A stretch of DNA of 64,000 nt from Streptomyces anulatus (GCF_014650675.1 NZ_BMVK01000017.1:1-64000), one strand, 5' to 3'; positions 1-8,897 are shown, numbered from the stretch's first letter. Program-made: numbers and translations. The notes: a model not told the origin generated them from the letters alone.

Positions 1-1232
1 CCCGCCTCGTCGAGGACGCCCAGAACGGCAAAGCCTCCGCACAACGCCTCGCCGACCGCATCTCCGCCGTCTTCGTCCCCATCGTCATCGCCCTCGCCCT
101 GGGAACCCTCGGCTTCTGGCTCGGCAACGGCGCCGGACTCACCGCCGCCTTCACCGCAGCCGTCGCCGTCCTCATCATCGCCTGCCCCTGCGCCCTCGGC
201 CTCGCCACACCCACCGCCCTCATGGTCGGCACCGGCCGAGGCGCCCAGCTCGGCATCCTCATCAAGGGCCCCGAAGTCCTCGAAACCACCCGCCGCGCCG
301 ACACCATCGTCCTCGACAAGACCGGCACCGTCACCACCGGCCGCATGACCCTCCAGACCACCCACACCACCAAAACCACCACCACAACCGAAGTCCTCCG
401 CATCGCCGGAGCACTCGAAAACGCCTCCGAACACCCCATCGCCCAAGCCGTCGCCACCGCAGCCACCGACACCACCGGCCCCCTCCCCACCCCCGAGGAC
501 TTCCAGAACATCCCCGGACTCGGCGTCCAGGGCATCGTCGAGGGCCACACCGTCCTCGTCGGACGGCCCCGGCTCCTCGCCGACGCGGCGATCCCCCTCC
601 CGCCCGCGCTGTCGGAGGCCCTGGCGGAGGCCGAGGAGCTCGGCCGCACGGCGGTCGTCGTGGCCTGGGACGGGGAGGCGCGGGGCGTGTTCGGGGTGGC
701 GGACGCGGTCAAGGACAGCAGTGCGGCCGCCGTGAGCGAGCTGCGCGCCCTGGGGCTCAAGCCCGTCCTGCTGACCGGCGACAACCGGGCGGTCGCGGAG
801 GCCGTGGCACGCGAGGTCGGCATCGACGAGGTCCACGCGGAGGTGCTTCCCGAGGACAAGGTGAACGTCGTGAAGCGCCTTCAGGCCGAGGGCCGGGTCG
901 TCGCGATGGTCGGCGACGGGGTCAACGACGCGGCCGCCCTCGCCACGGCGGACCTGGGGCTGGCGATGGGCACCGGGACGGATGCGGCGATCGAGGCGAG
1001 CGACCTCACGCTGGTTCGTGGAGATCTCAAGGTGACGGCTGACGCAATCCGCCTCTCCAGGCGTACGCTGGCCACCATCAGGGGCAACCTCTTCTGGGCC
1101 TTCGGGTACAACGTCGCGGCCTTGCCCCTGGCTGCAAGTGGCCTGCTCAACCCTATGATCGCGGGAGCCGCCATGGCGTTTTCGTCCGTGTTCGTCGTCA
1201 CGAACAGCCTACGGTTGCGTGCCTTCACGTAA
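1..1232 (+). CDS. Copper-type P1B ATPase, 3' part only
   Basis: Membrane pump that exports copper or a similar soft metal at the cost of ATP. The frame is open from base 3, so about 409 C-terminal residues are seen; the N-terminal metal-binding domain and first helices lie outside the window. In order come the CPC metal-site motif in a membrane helix (183-191), the phosphorylation motif DKTGT (from 315), TGDN (774-785), the hinge motif GDGVND (912-929) and two closing hydrophobic helices. All catalytic motifs are intact. Codon choice changes sharply within the gene: C/A-ending codons before about 580, G/C-ending codons after, and a more relaxed mix after about 1010. This suggests a mosaic gene. 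Metal specificity is inferred from CPC and could be Cu+ or Ag+. Confidence 0.93.
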   Translation, partial: RLVEDAQNGKASAQRLADRISAVFVPIVIALALGTLGFWLGNGAGLTAAFTAAVAVLIIACPCALGLATPTALMVGTGRGAQLGILIKGPEVLETTRRADTIVLDKTGTVTTGRMTLQTTHTTKTTTTTEVLRIAGALENASEHPIAQAVATAATDTTGPLPTPEDFQNIPGLGVQGIVEGHTVLVGRPRLLADAAIPLPPALSEALAEAEELGRTAVVVAWDGEARGVFGVADAVKDSSAAAVSELRALGLKPVLLTGDNRAVAEAVAREVGIDEVHAEVLPEDKVNVVKRLQAEGRVVAMVGDGVNDAAALATADLGLAMGTGTDAAIEASDLTLVRGDLKVTADAIRLSRRTLATIRGNLFWAFGYNVAALPLAASGLLNPMIAGAAMAFSSVFVVTNSLRLRAFT

Positions 1233-1729
1233 CTTCCACAAAGAGATTTAGATCACACCGGTTTCAGGGTAACCATCCGGTGGGTTCGCGAGTCTTAGAG
1301 TGCGAGCCAAGGATGTCTTGGGGGACGTCCGATGGAGTGTCTTGGGGGACGCTCCTGTGGCAAGCGTTGGCCGGGGCACGTGCACCGGGGAGCTTTGAGC
1401 GGCCCTCCCGTGCGTACGTACCCCGGCGGACCGCAGCACAACAGAACAACGGGAGCTTCGGCTTCCCGCAGACGCCCGGCCGGATCCCGTGGGGGGAATC
1501 CGCTCCGGGATATGGGAAGCGCCCTGACCGTCGACCCGTGGGGGGATCGGCGGCGGGGCGCTTCTCGCTTTCCGGGCCCCTCCCGCTCCAGCCCCTGGAA
1601 CGCCGAATCGCCCCGGACACCGCGCTCTGTGCGAAGCGCGGTACGCGGGGCGAAGGCAGTCGGCCGAAGAGGCCGGGCACTACGGGGGGTTACGAGGTCC
1701 TGGTCGACGACCTCGACACGGGGTCCGGG
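1233..1729. other. Intergenic region with short direct repeats
   Basis: Nearly 500 bases between the ATPase and the convergent citrate synthase gene, with no convincing gene. It opens with a relatively AT-rich patch (about 1235-1265). A 14-base direct repeat, TGTCTTGGGGGACG, occurs at 1314-1327 and 1338-1351, 24 bases apart. A second near-repeat, CCCGTGGGGGGA, occurs near 1485 and 1539. Open frames crossing it have arginine/proline-rich shadow composition. Function unknown; a regulatory or leader element for a lost or unrecognised small gene is possible. Confidence 0.5.
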
Positions 1730-3028
1730 TCAGCGGCCCTCGACCGGGACGAAGTCGCGCAGGACCTCGCCGGTGTAGATCTGGCGCGGGCGGCCGATGC
1801 GGGAACCCGGCTCCTTGATCATCTCGTGCCACTGGGCGATCCAGCCGGGAAGGCGGCCGAGCGCGAAGAGCACGGTGAACATCTCGGTCGGGAAGCCCAT
1901 GGCCCGGTAGATCAGACCGGTGTAGAAGTCCACGTTGGGGTAGAGGTTGCGCGAGACGAAGTAGTCGTCGGAGAGCGCGTGCTCCTCCAGCTTGAGCGCG
2001 ATGTCGAGCAGCTCGTCGGACTTGCCGAGCGCGGACAGCACGTCGTGGGCGGCGGCCTTGATGATCTTGGCGCGCGGGTCGAAGGACTTGTACACCCGGT
2101 GGCCGAAGCCCATCAGGCGGACGCCGTCCTCCTTGTTCTTCACCTTGCGGATGAAGGAGTCGACGTCGCCGCCGTTGGCCTGGATGCCTTCCAGCATCTC
2201 CAGCACCGACTGGTTGGCGCCACCGTGCAGGGGGCCCCACAGCGCCGAGATGCCGGCGGAGATCGAGGCGAACATGTTCGCCTGCGAGGAGCCGACCAGA
2301 CGCACGGTGGAGGTCGAACAGTTCTGCTCGTGGTCCGCGTGCAGGATGAGCAGCTTGTCCAGCGCCGAGACGACGACCGGGTCCAGCTCGTACTCCTGGG
2401 CGGGGACCGAGAAGGTCATGCGCAGGAAGTTCTCGACGTACCCGAGGTCGTTGCGCGGGTAGACGAAGGGGTGCCCGATCGACTTCTTGTAGGCGTACGC
2501 CGCGATCGTCGGGAGCTTCGCCAGGAGGCGGATCGTCGAGAGGTGACGCTGCTGCTCGTCGAACGGGTTGTGGCTGTCCTGGTAGAACGTGGACAGCGCG
2601 CTGACGACCGAGGACAGCATGGCCATCGGGTGGGCGTCGCGCGGGAAGCCGTCGAAGAACCGCTTGACGTCCTCGTGCAGCAGCGTGTGCTGGGTGATCT
2701 CGTTCTTGAAGGTCGCCAGCTCGTCGACCTTCGGCAGGTCGCCGTTGATCAGCGTGTACGCGACCTCGAGGAACGACGAGCGCTCGGCGAGCTGCTCGAT
2801 CGGGTATCCGCGGTAGCGCAGAATGCCCTGCTCACCGTCGAGGTACGTGATGGCGGATTTATAGGCGGCGGTGTTGCCGTATCCGCTGTCCAGCGTCACC
2901 AGGCCGGTATTGGCCCGGAGCTTCCCGATGTCGAAGCCCTTGTCGCCGACGGTGCTGTCGATCACCGGGTAGGTGTACTCGTCATCGCCGTACCGCAGTA
3001 CTACAGCGTTGTTGGTGTGCTCGCTCAC
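1730..3028 (-). CDS. citA: Citrate synthase
   Basis: Condenses acetyl-CoA and oxaloacetate to citrate, the entry step of the TCA cycle, in the cytoplasm. The 432-residue protein fits the hexameric type II bacterial enzymes. Catalytic signatures are visible: the HADHE histidine region, GPLHGGAN with the second histidine, and DFYTGLIY with the catalytic aspartate. The GTG at 3028 is preferred because GAGGG lies about 8 bases upstream and the protein then starts with the family-like SEHTNN segment; the frame stays open further upstream only as low-complexity sequence. It is monocistronic and points towards the P-type ATPase. The symbol follows S. coelicolor usage, from memory. Confidence 0.95.
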   Translation of the reverse strand: MSEHTNNAVVLRYGDDEYTYPVIDSTVGDKGFDIGKLRANTGLVTLDSGYGNTAAYKSAITYLDGEQGILRYRGYPIEQLAERSSFLEVAYTLINGDLPKVDELATFKNEITQHTLLHEDVKRFFDGFPRDAHPMAMLSSVVSALSTFYQDSHNPFDEQQRHLSTIRLLAKLPTIAAYAYKKSIGHPFVYPRNDLGYVENFLRMTFSVPAQEYELDPVVVSALDKLLILHADHEQNCSTSTVRLVGSSQANMFASISAGISALWGPLHGGANQSVLEMLEGIQANGGDVDSFIRKVKNKEDGVRLMGFGHRVYKSFDPRAKIIKAAAHDVLSALGKSDELLDIALKLEEHALSDDYFVSRNLYPNVDFYTGLIYRAMGFPTEMFTVLFALGRLPGWIAQWHEMIKEPGSRIGRPRQIYTGEVLRDFVPVEGR

Positions 3029-3243
3029 GTCATCCCTCACCGACGTAGTGCCTCTTCTTCGAGGTGCCCTGACTGTCTTCCACCCTCCCCCATTCGGCTC
3101 AGGAGAGTGCACTCGGGGTCGTCCATTGGACCTACTGGCGGCACTGAGTGCCGCCAACTTACTCATCCTGCCCCCTTGACTGCGGTTCCGGAAGACCTCC
3201 GTGATGTTTCCCACCGATTTGATCGATCATTTTTTCGGAGGGG
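3029..3243. promoter_or_regulatory. citA upstream region
   Basis: The 215 bases between the citrate synthase start and the 3' end of the RecD-like gene must hold the citA promoter, since both genes are on the minus strand and the spacing is too long for simple read-through. Part of it (around 3220-3236) is comparatively AT-rich. I could not assign -35/-10 boxes or an operator with confidence. Confidence 0.4.
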
Positions 3244-5469
3244 TCACGCGAAGTCTTCGCCCGAGCCGCCCCGAAGCCGGAAATCCAGTGCCGTACAGCG
3301 TCTGCCTGCGGAAACCGTGCGGACCGCCTGGCCGATCGCCTTACGGGACCCGACCAGGACCACCAGCTTCCTGGCCCTCGTCACGGCCGTGTAGAGCAGG
3401 TTGCGCTGGAGCATCATCCAGGCGCTGGTGGTGACAGGGATGACGACGGCCGGATACTCGCTGCCCTGGGAGCGGTGGATGGTCATGGCGTACGCGTGGG
3501 CCAGCTCGTCCAGCTCGTCGAAGTCGTAGCCGATCTCCTCGTCCTCGTCGGTGCGGACGGTGAGTTTCTGCTCGTCCACGTCCAGGCCGGTGACGACACC
3601 GACCGTGCCGTTGAAGACGCCGTTCTCGCCCTTGTCGTAGTTGTTGCGGATCTGGGTGACCTTGTCGCCGACGCGGAAGACCCGGCCGCCGAACCGCTTC
3701 TCGGGGAGGTCGGGCCGGGCCGGGGTGATGGCCTGCTGGAGCAGTCCGTTCAGCTGGCCGGCACCGGCGGGGCCGCGGTGCATCGGGGCGAGAACCTGCA
3801 CGTCACGGCGTGGATCGAGGCCGAACTTGGCCGGAATGCGGCGGGCCGCCACATCGACGGCGAGCTTGCCCGCGTCCTCCGTCTCGTCCTCCACGAAGAG
3901 GAAGAAGTCGCTCAGCCCTTCCGTGAGCGGCGGCTGCCCGGCGTTGATCCGGTGGGCGTTCGTCACGACGCCGGACTGCTGGGCCTGGCGGAAGATCCGG
4001 GTGAGCCGGACGGCGGGGACCGGGCCGCCCTCCGCGAGCAGGTCGCTCAGCACCTCCCCCGCGCCGACCGAGGGCAGTTGGTCGACGTCACCCACCAGGA
4101 GGAGGTGGGCACCGGGTGCCACCGCCTTCACGAGCTTGTTGGCGAGCAGCAGATCGAGCATCGACGCCTCGTCCACGACGACCAGATCCGCGTCCAGCGG
4201 GCGGTCCCGGTCGTAGGCCGCGTCCCCGCCCGGCCGCAGCTCCAGGAGCCGGTGCACGGTGGACGCCTCGGCCCCGGTCAGCTCGGAGAGGCGTTTGGCG
4301 GCGCGCCCGGTGGGGGCGGCGAGCACCACCTTGGCCTTCTTCGCCCGGGCCAGCTCGACGATGGACCGTACGGTGAACGACTTCCCGCAGCCGGGCCCCC
4401 CGGTCAGGACGGCCACCTTCCGGCTGAGCGCGAGCCGTACGGCCTGTTCCTGCTCGGGCGCGAGGTCGGCCCCCGTACGGGTGGCGAGCCAGGCCAGGGC
4501 CTTGTCCCAGTCCACGTCCCCGAAGGCCGGCATCCGGTCCTCGCCGGTGTTCAGGAGGCGGCGCAGCTGCCCGGCGAGGGACAGCTCGGCCCGGTGGAAG
4601 GGGACCAGGTAGACGGCCGTGACCGGTTCGCCGCCCTCGGGGGACGGCACCTTCTCCCGTACGACGCCCTCCGGATCGGCGGCGAGCTCGGCCAGGCACT
4701 CGATGACCAGCCCGGTGTCGACCTGGAGCAGCTTGACGCCGTCCGCGATGAGCCGTTCCTCGGGGAGGTAGCAGTGCCCCTGGTCGGAGGACTGGGACAG
4801 GGCGTACTGGAGGCCGGCCTTGACCCGTTCGGGGCTGTCGTGCGGGATGCCGACGGCTTGGGCGATCCGGTCGGCGGTGAGGAAGCCGATGCCCCAGACG
4901 TCGGCGGCCAGCCGGTAGGGCTGGTTCTTCACGACGGAGATCGAGGCGTCCTCGTACTTCTTGTAGATGCGGACGGCGATGGAGGTGGAGACGCCGACGC
5001 CCTGGAGGAAGACCATGACCTCCTTGATCGCCTTCTGCTCCTCCCAGGCTGCCGCGATCATCTTCGTGCGTTTGGGGCCGAGGCCGGGAACCTCGACGAG
5101 GCGCTTCGGCTCCTGCTCGATGATGTCGAGGGTGTCGACGCCGAAGTGGGTGGTGATCCGGTCGGCCATCACCGGCCCGATGCCCTTGATCAGTCCGGAG
5201 CCGAGATAGCGGCGGATGCCCTGGATGGTGGCGGGCAGCACGGTGGTGTAGTTCTCCACGGTGAACTGCTTGCCGTACTGGGAGTGCGAGCCCCAACGGC
5301 CCTCCATCCGCAGCGATTCGCCGACCTGCGCGCCGAGCAGCGCACCGACGACGGTGAGGAGGTCCCCGGCTCCGCGTCCGGTGTCGACGCGGGCGACCGT
5401 GTACCCGTTCTCCTCGTTGGCGTAGGTGATCCGCTCCAGGACACCTTCGAGGACGGCCAAGTTGGACAT
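3244..5469 (-). CDS. recD2: RecD2-like ATP-dependent DNA helicase
   Basis: SF1B 5'-3' DNA helicase of the RecD2/YrrC type, 741 residues, expected to act in DNA repair without RecBC. An N-terminal OB-like region is followed by a helix-hairpin-helix motif (VPGLGPKRT, about residue 128), Walker A GGPGCGKSF near residue 360, Walker B VVVDEASMLD near 435, and the C-terminal UvrD_C_2 segment with YAMTIHRSQGSEY near 670. The length and N-terminal extension separate it from RecD of RecBCD. The ATG at 5469 begins MSNLAVLEGVLER, as expected for the family. It lies upstream of citA on the same strand but with its own spacing. Confidence 0.93.
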   Translation of the reverse strand: MSNLAVLEGVLERITYANEENGYTVARVDTGRGAGDLLTVVGALLGAQVGESLRMEGRWGSHSQYGKQFTVENYTTVLPATIQGIRRYLGSGLIKGIGPVMADRITTHFGVDTLDIIEQEPKRLVEVPGLGPKRTKMIAAAWEEQKAIKEVMVFLQGVGVSTSIAVRIYKKYEDASISVVKNQPYRLAADVWGIGFLTADRIAQAVGIPHDSPERVKAGLQYALSQSSDQGHCYLPEERLIADGVKLLQVDTGLVIECLAELAADPEGVVREKVPSPEGGEPVTAVYLVPFHRAELSLAGQLRRLLNTGEDRMPAFGDVDWDKALAWLATRTGADLAPEQEQAVRLALSRKVAVLTGGPGCGKSFTVRSIVELARAKKAKVVLAAPTGRAAKRLSELTGAEASTVHRLLELRPGGDAAYDRDRPLDADLVVVDEASMLDLLLANKLVKAVAPGAHLLLVGDVDQLPSVGAGEVLSDLLAEGGPVPAVRLTRIFRQAQQSGVVTNAHRINAGQPPLTEGLSDFFLFVEDETEDAGKLAVDVAARRIPAKFGLDPRRDVQVLAPMHRGPAGAGQLNGLLQQAITPARPDLPEKRFGGRVFRVGDKVTQIRNNYDKGENGVFNGTVGVVTGLDVDEQKLTVRTDEDEEIGYDFDELDELAHAYAMTIHRSQGSEYPAVVIPVTTSAWMMLQRNLLYTAVTRARKLVVLVGSRKAIGQAVRTVSAGRRCTALDFRLRGGSGEDFA

Positions 5470-5522
5470 GACCCGACGCTACCGGGTGGTGCTGACAGCG
5501 CGGTTCGCGGCCGGGACTCCCG

Positions 5523-6173
5523 TCAGGGGGTGGGGGGTGTCGGCCCGCCGCCCTCGTACTCGTGCGCCAGCAGGGCGTCCATGGTGGTGCGCAGCGTGCC
5601 GAGGAAGTTCTCGAAGTGCTGGATCTCCTGCGGCGAGTAGGCCGCCATCGCCTCGGCCATCCGCTCGGAGTAGGGGCCGAAGAACGCGATGGCCCTCGGC
5701 CGGATGCCGGGACTGCTGCGCAGGGTCACCACGCGGCGGTCGGCGCTCTCGCGGGTGCGGACAATGTGCCCCGCCTGTTCGAGCCGCTTGAGGAGGATGG
5801 CGGTCGCGCCGGAGGAGAGCGAGACGCGCTCACTGAGCCGGGCCGGTGACAGGGGTGTGCCCTGGTCCTCCGCGTAGAGGATCTCGACGAGGGCGGCGGC
5901 GTCGGTGGAGTGCAGCCCGAGCCACGTCGCGAAGCGGCGGGTGAACTCGGTGTAGTTGGCCCCGAAGGCGCGCAGGCCGTCCATCACACGGTCGACCCGG
6001 ACGGCCTCGCGGCCGGCCGTGCTGTCGCCGTTCCCGTTCGCGCTCCCGTCGCTTTCGCTTTCGCTTTCGCGGTCGCCGTCCGCCCCGTGCCCGTTCGCCA
6101 TCGGCGCTGCCCCACTCTCCGCCGGATCCGCCGCAAGCCCTCCGGTCACGTCTCCCACCACCTGCTTTGACAA
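5523..6173 (-). CDS. MarR-family transcriptional repressor
   Basis: Winged-helix MarR regulator, 216 residues as called. The DNA-binding part (about residues 80-160) contains helix-turn-helix sequence LSERVSLSSGATAILLKRLE and the wing RESADRRVV. The N-terminal 60 residues are low-complexity Ser/Glu/Gly, partly encoded by a short TCGCTT tandem repeat near 6050-6070. The start is uncertain: the longest frame begins at TTG 6173, and GTG codons or an ATG near 6098 are alternatives. It is divergent from an MFS pump with two palindromes between the genes, the classic layout of a drug-responsive repressor controlling its pump and itself. Confidence 0.88.
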   Translation of the reverse strand: MSKQVVGDVTGGLAADPAESGAAPMANGHGADGDRESESESDGSANGNGDSTAGREAVRVDRVMDGLRAFGANYTEFTRRFATWLGLHSTDAAALVEILYAEDQGTPLSPARLSERVSLSSGATAILLKRLEQAGHIVRTRESADRRVVTLRSSPGIRPRAIAFFGPYSERMAEAMAAYSPQEIQHFENFLGTLRTTMDALLAHEYEGGGPTPPTP

Positions 6174-6190
6174 CCTACCCCGTCACATTT

Positions 6191-6226
6191 ACCTTTGCCG
6201 CAAAGGTATCTATCTTTACCGCAAAG
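6191..6226. promoter_or_regulatory. Twin MarR operators
   Basis: Two related palindromes in the MarR/MFS divergent gap. Site 1 is ACCTTTGCCGCAAAGGT (6191-6207), with perfect 8-base arms around one central base. Site 2 is CTTTACCGCAAAG (6214-6226), with one mismatched pair. Their centres (6199 and 6220) are 21 bases apart, two helical turns, so two repressor dimers would sit on the same DNA face. Binding by the adjacent MarR protein is inferred from position and symmetry. Confidence 0.75.
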
Positions 6227-6249
6227 CAACTTTGGGGAGTCGAAGCACT

Positions 6250-7917
6250 GTGCCCGAAACAGCGGAAACCCCTCCCACAGCACGCCAGTGGCTCGGCCTC
6301 GTCGCCGTGGCGCTCGGCGTGGCCCTGATCGTCGTCGACATGACGATCGTCAATGTGATCCTCGCGCCGATCATCGAGGACCTCTCCATCGGATCGTCGG
6401 AGGCCCAGTGGATCCAGGAGTCGTACGCGATCACGTTCGCGGCGCTCCTCCTGGTCACCGGGCGCCTCAGCGACCTGTACGGCGCACGCCGGATCTTCCT
6501 GCTGGGCCTCGCCGTCTTCGGCGTGACGAGCCTGCTGGCCGCGTTGGCGCCCAGCGGCGGACTGCTGATCCTCGCCCGGTTCGTCCAGGGCGTCGGCGGT
6601 GCGATGATGCTGCCCACCTCGCTGGCCCTGCTGAACGCCACGTTCACCGGGCGGGCGCGCGGCCAGGCGTTCGCCGTGTGGGGCTCGACCATCGGAGCGG
6701 CGGCGGCCGTGGGCCCGCTGCTGGGCGGGTGGCTCGCCGACATCTCCTGGCGGTGGGCCTTCGGCATCAACATCCCGCTGGTCGCCCTCATCGTGGTGGG
6801 GGTGCTCCTGCACCTGGACGCCTCACCCCGCACCCCGGGCCGTATCGACGGCGCCGGCGCGGTGCTGTCGGCGGCGGGCCTGGGGCTTCTCGCGTTCGTC
6901 CTGATCGAGGGGCGCGCGTACGGCTGGCTGCTGACGACGGAGCCGCTGGAGATCGGGGGCTTCTCCTGGTCCGGCGGACTCTCGCCCGTGTTCGTCGCGC
7001 TGCTCCTGTCCGTCCTGGCCCTGGGGGTGTTCTGGCGCAGGCAGACCGCGCTGGGCCGGGCGGGCGACGAACCGCTGATGGACGTGGGACTGTTCTCCAT
7101 CCGCTCGTTCCGCAACGGCAACTTCGTCACGTTGATGGTCGGTCTCGGCGAGTTCGGCATCATCGCGGTACTGCCGCTCTGGCTGCAATTCGCGCTCGGC
7201 TACAGCGCGTTCGAGGCGGGCCTCGCCCTCGTCGCGCTGGCCGCCGGCAGCTTCGTCGCCTCCGGTGCGAGCTTCCCGATGGCCGCGACCGTGCCCGCGC
7301 TCGCCCAGGTCCGCATCGGCCTGGCACTGGAGGCCGCAGGGCTGACGACGCTGGCCCTGACCGCGTCCACGGACAGCTCCTGGTGGCTCATCGCCCTCGC
7401 GTTGTTCGTGTACGGGATCGGCGTCGGCTTCGCCACGGCGCAGGTCACCAACATCGTCCTCGTGGACGTGCCGGAGCGGAGCGGAGGCCAGGCCTCGGGC
7501 ATCCAGAGCGCGGCCCGTGAGCTCGGGTCGGCCCTCGGCATCGCCCTCCTGACCACCCTGTTCTTCAGCACCCTGGCCTCCGGAATGACGGACCGCCTCA
7601 CCCGGGACGGCGTCGCGGCCGACGAGGCGGACCGCCTCGGGAGCATGGTGACGGACAGTGCCGGATCGGTGATCGGGACGCTGGCCGCGGAGCCGCGTAC
7701 GGCATCGGCGGCGGAGGCGGCCCGCGAGGCGATGGCGGTCGGGGTCCAGGTCTCCGGGTACGTCTGCGCGGGGCTGCTGCTCCTGGCGCTGGCCGCGACG
7801 CTGTTCATGTCGCCGGGGCCGAAGGGCCCTTCGGCCCCGGACGCGCGACGCGCACGGCCCGGTGCGGCGACCGGTGCGGACGGCTCCGCCGTCGACGCCG
7901 CTCCCCCGGCAGCCTGA
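6250..7917 (+). CDS. DHA2-family MFS multidrug efflux transporter
   Basis: Proton-driven drug exporter of the EmrB/QacA type, 555 residues and about 14 predicted membrane helices. Visible family features include the motif A region GRLSDLYGARR after helix 2, and motif C-like sequence GPLLGGWLADISWRWAFGIN in helix 5 and the following loop. The GTG at 6250 is chosen because GGGGAG precedes it by about 11 bases and the protein then begins just before helix 1; an in-frame extension upstream crosses the operators and encodes low-complexity sequence. It is divergent from the MarR gene and probably repressed by it. Substrate unknown. Confidence 0.93.
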   Translation: MPETAETPPTARQWLGLVAVALGVALIVVDMTIVNVILAPIIEDLSIGSSEAQWIQESYAITFAALLLVTGRLSDLYGARRIFLLGLAVFGVTSLLAALAPSGGLLILARFVQGVGGAMMLPTSLALLNATFTGRARGQAFAVWGSTIGAAAAVGPLLGGWLADISWRWAFGINIPLVALIVVGVLLHLDASPRTPGRIDGAGAVLSAAGLGLLAFVLIEGRAYGWLLTTEPLEIGGFSWSGGLSPVFVALLLSVLALGVFWRRQTALGRAGDEPLMDVGLFSIRSFRNGNFVTLMVGLGEFGIIAVLPLWLQFALGYSAFEAGLALVALAAGSFVASGASFPMAATVPALAQVRIGLALEAAGLTTLALTASTDSSWWLIALALFVYGIGVGFATAQVTNIVLVDVPERSGGQASGIQSAARELGSALGIALLTTLFFSTLASGMTDRLTRDGVAADEADRLGSMVTDSAGSVIGTLAAEPRTASAAEAAREAMAVGVQVSGYVCAGLLLLALAATLFMSPGPKGPSAPDARRARPGAATGADGSAVDAAPPAA

Positions 7918-7935
7918 TGTCCGCACGCGCCTGAA

Positions 7936-7978
7936 CGACACCTCGGCCCGCGGGGACGTGCTCCGGGGCCGGGTGTCG
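7936..7978 (+). terminator. Hairpin terminator after the MFS gene
   Basis: Stem of CGACACC and CGGCCC (with a bulged T) pairing with GGGCCG and GGTGTCG, starting 19 bases after the MFS stop. No T-run follows, which is usual in Streptomyces. The remaining bases to 8091 show no gene. Confidence 0.55.
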
Positions 7979-8091
7979 CCGGGGAGTGCGTCCTCGGGAG
8001 GCGGCCGACATGGCCCCCAAGTCCGCATGATCCCGCCGTCGTCGGGCCAACGATCCGCCAACGCGGTTTTCCCGCCTGTACGCCCGTACGT

Positions 8092-8253
8092 CTACGCGGC
8101 AAGGCCAAAGCAGAGGTGGTCGTCGTCCAGGTACCCGATATCGGCCTCGCACCCCTCCCGCACCTGCGGCACGCGTCGGACGGGAAGAGCTTCCCGGCCT
8201 TCCACGTACCTCGCCTCACCGCCCTCGTTCCACGCGAGCCGGTACGCGCTCAG
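8092..8253 (-). other. Possible 53-codon ORF overlapping the amidase stop
   Basis: Directly downstream of the amidase on the same strand is an open frame with protein-like composition, ending in an acidic segment (EADIGYLDDDHLCFGLAA) before TAG at 8094-8092. There is no ATG/GTG start in this frame near the junction. A CTG at 8253 overlaps the amidase TGA as CTGA, mimicking the ATGA coupling seen elsewhere in the window. It may be a small gene with a non-standard start or a remnant of a larger one. I do not recognise a family. Confidence 0.25.
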
Positions 8254-8897
8254 CCCATGCTCGCCGCGACCTCGCTGCGCAGTTGCGGCAGCTTGTCGTG
8301 CAGCACGCCCGGGCAGAGGGTGTCGCCGAAGTCCTTGTGTCCGTAGATGCGGCTCGGCGCGATGCCGTACTGGCCGCAGGTGTAGGCGCAGAGCGCCACC
8401 AGGACCTCCCACTGGGCACGCGGCGGTTGCGCTCCGTCGTGGTACGCGCCCTCGTTGGCGATGCCGATGCCCGCCCCGTTCTGGCCGGAGGTGTGCGCGC
8501 CCATGACGAAGTCCCTGCCGCCCCGCAGTGTGCTGAGGCTCTGGTGGCGGCCCTCGGTGATCCAGCCGCCCCGGCTGACGAGGAAGTGGTAGCCGGTGTC
8601 GGTCCATCCGTTCTTGTCCATGTGCAGGTCCTGGACCCAGTGGGCGTGACTGTGGGCCTGGGCGCGGGAGACGTCGGAGGTGTTGGCGCTGACCGTGTGG
8701 TGCACGACGATCATGGTGGGCCGCTTGCCCACCAGGTCGATCGGCCCCTGGGGCGGACGGGCCTTCCACTGGGACGTGCCGTCGATGTCCGGTTCGACGA
8801 CGTCGGCGGCGTGGGCCGCTCCGGGTAAGGCGACGGCCGCAAGGCCGCCGGCACCGGCGAGCAGGACGTGACGGCGGGACGGCTGAGGAAGGTTCAC
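8250..8897 (-). CDS. Secreted N-acetylmuramoyl-L-alanine amidase (PGRP-type)
   Basis: Zinc amidase of the amidase_2/PGRP fold that cleaves the MurNAc-L-Ala bond of peptidoglycan outside the cell. 215 residues. A Tat signal is visible (SRRHVLLAGAGGLAAVALPG, cleavage after AHA near residue 27). The zinc-site region MIVVHHTVSAN and the second histidine region with IYGHKDFGDTLCPG match the family. The GTG at 8897 has AGGAG about 6 bases upstream; the longer frame would add only Pro/Ser repeat sequence encoded by a 12-bp tandem repeat. The next gene upstream encodes a lysozyme, so the pair may act together in wall turnover. Confidence 0.9.
   Translation of the reverse strand: MNLPQPSRRHVLLAGAGGLAAVALPGAAHAADVVEPDIDGTSQWKARPPQGPIDLVGKRPTMIVVHHTVSANTSDVSRAQAHSHAHWVQDLHMDKNGWTDTGYHFLVSRGGWITEGRHQSLSTLRGGRDFVMGAHTSGQNGAGIGIANEGAYHDGAQPPRAQWEVLVALCAYTCGQYGIAPSRIYGHKDFGDTLCPGVLHDKLPQLRSEVAASMG

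Noticed and set aside
1332..1778. Small gene in the ATPase-citA gap
   Set aside because: Arg/Pro/Ser-rich translation, no ribosome site and overlap with the end of citA on the opposite strand.
1280..3394. 704-codon open frame on the plus strand
   Set aside because: Runs antisense through citrate synthase with Asp/Val/Arg-rich shadow composition; citA on the other strand is unmistakable.
3475..5640. 721-codon plus-strand frame
   Set aside because: Antisense mirror of the RecD2-like gene; no domain, biased composition.
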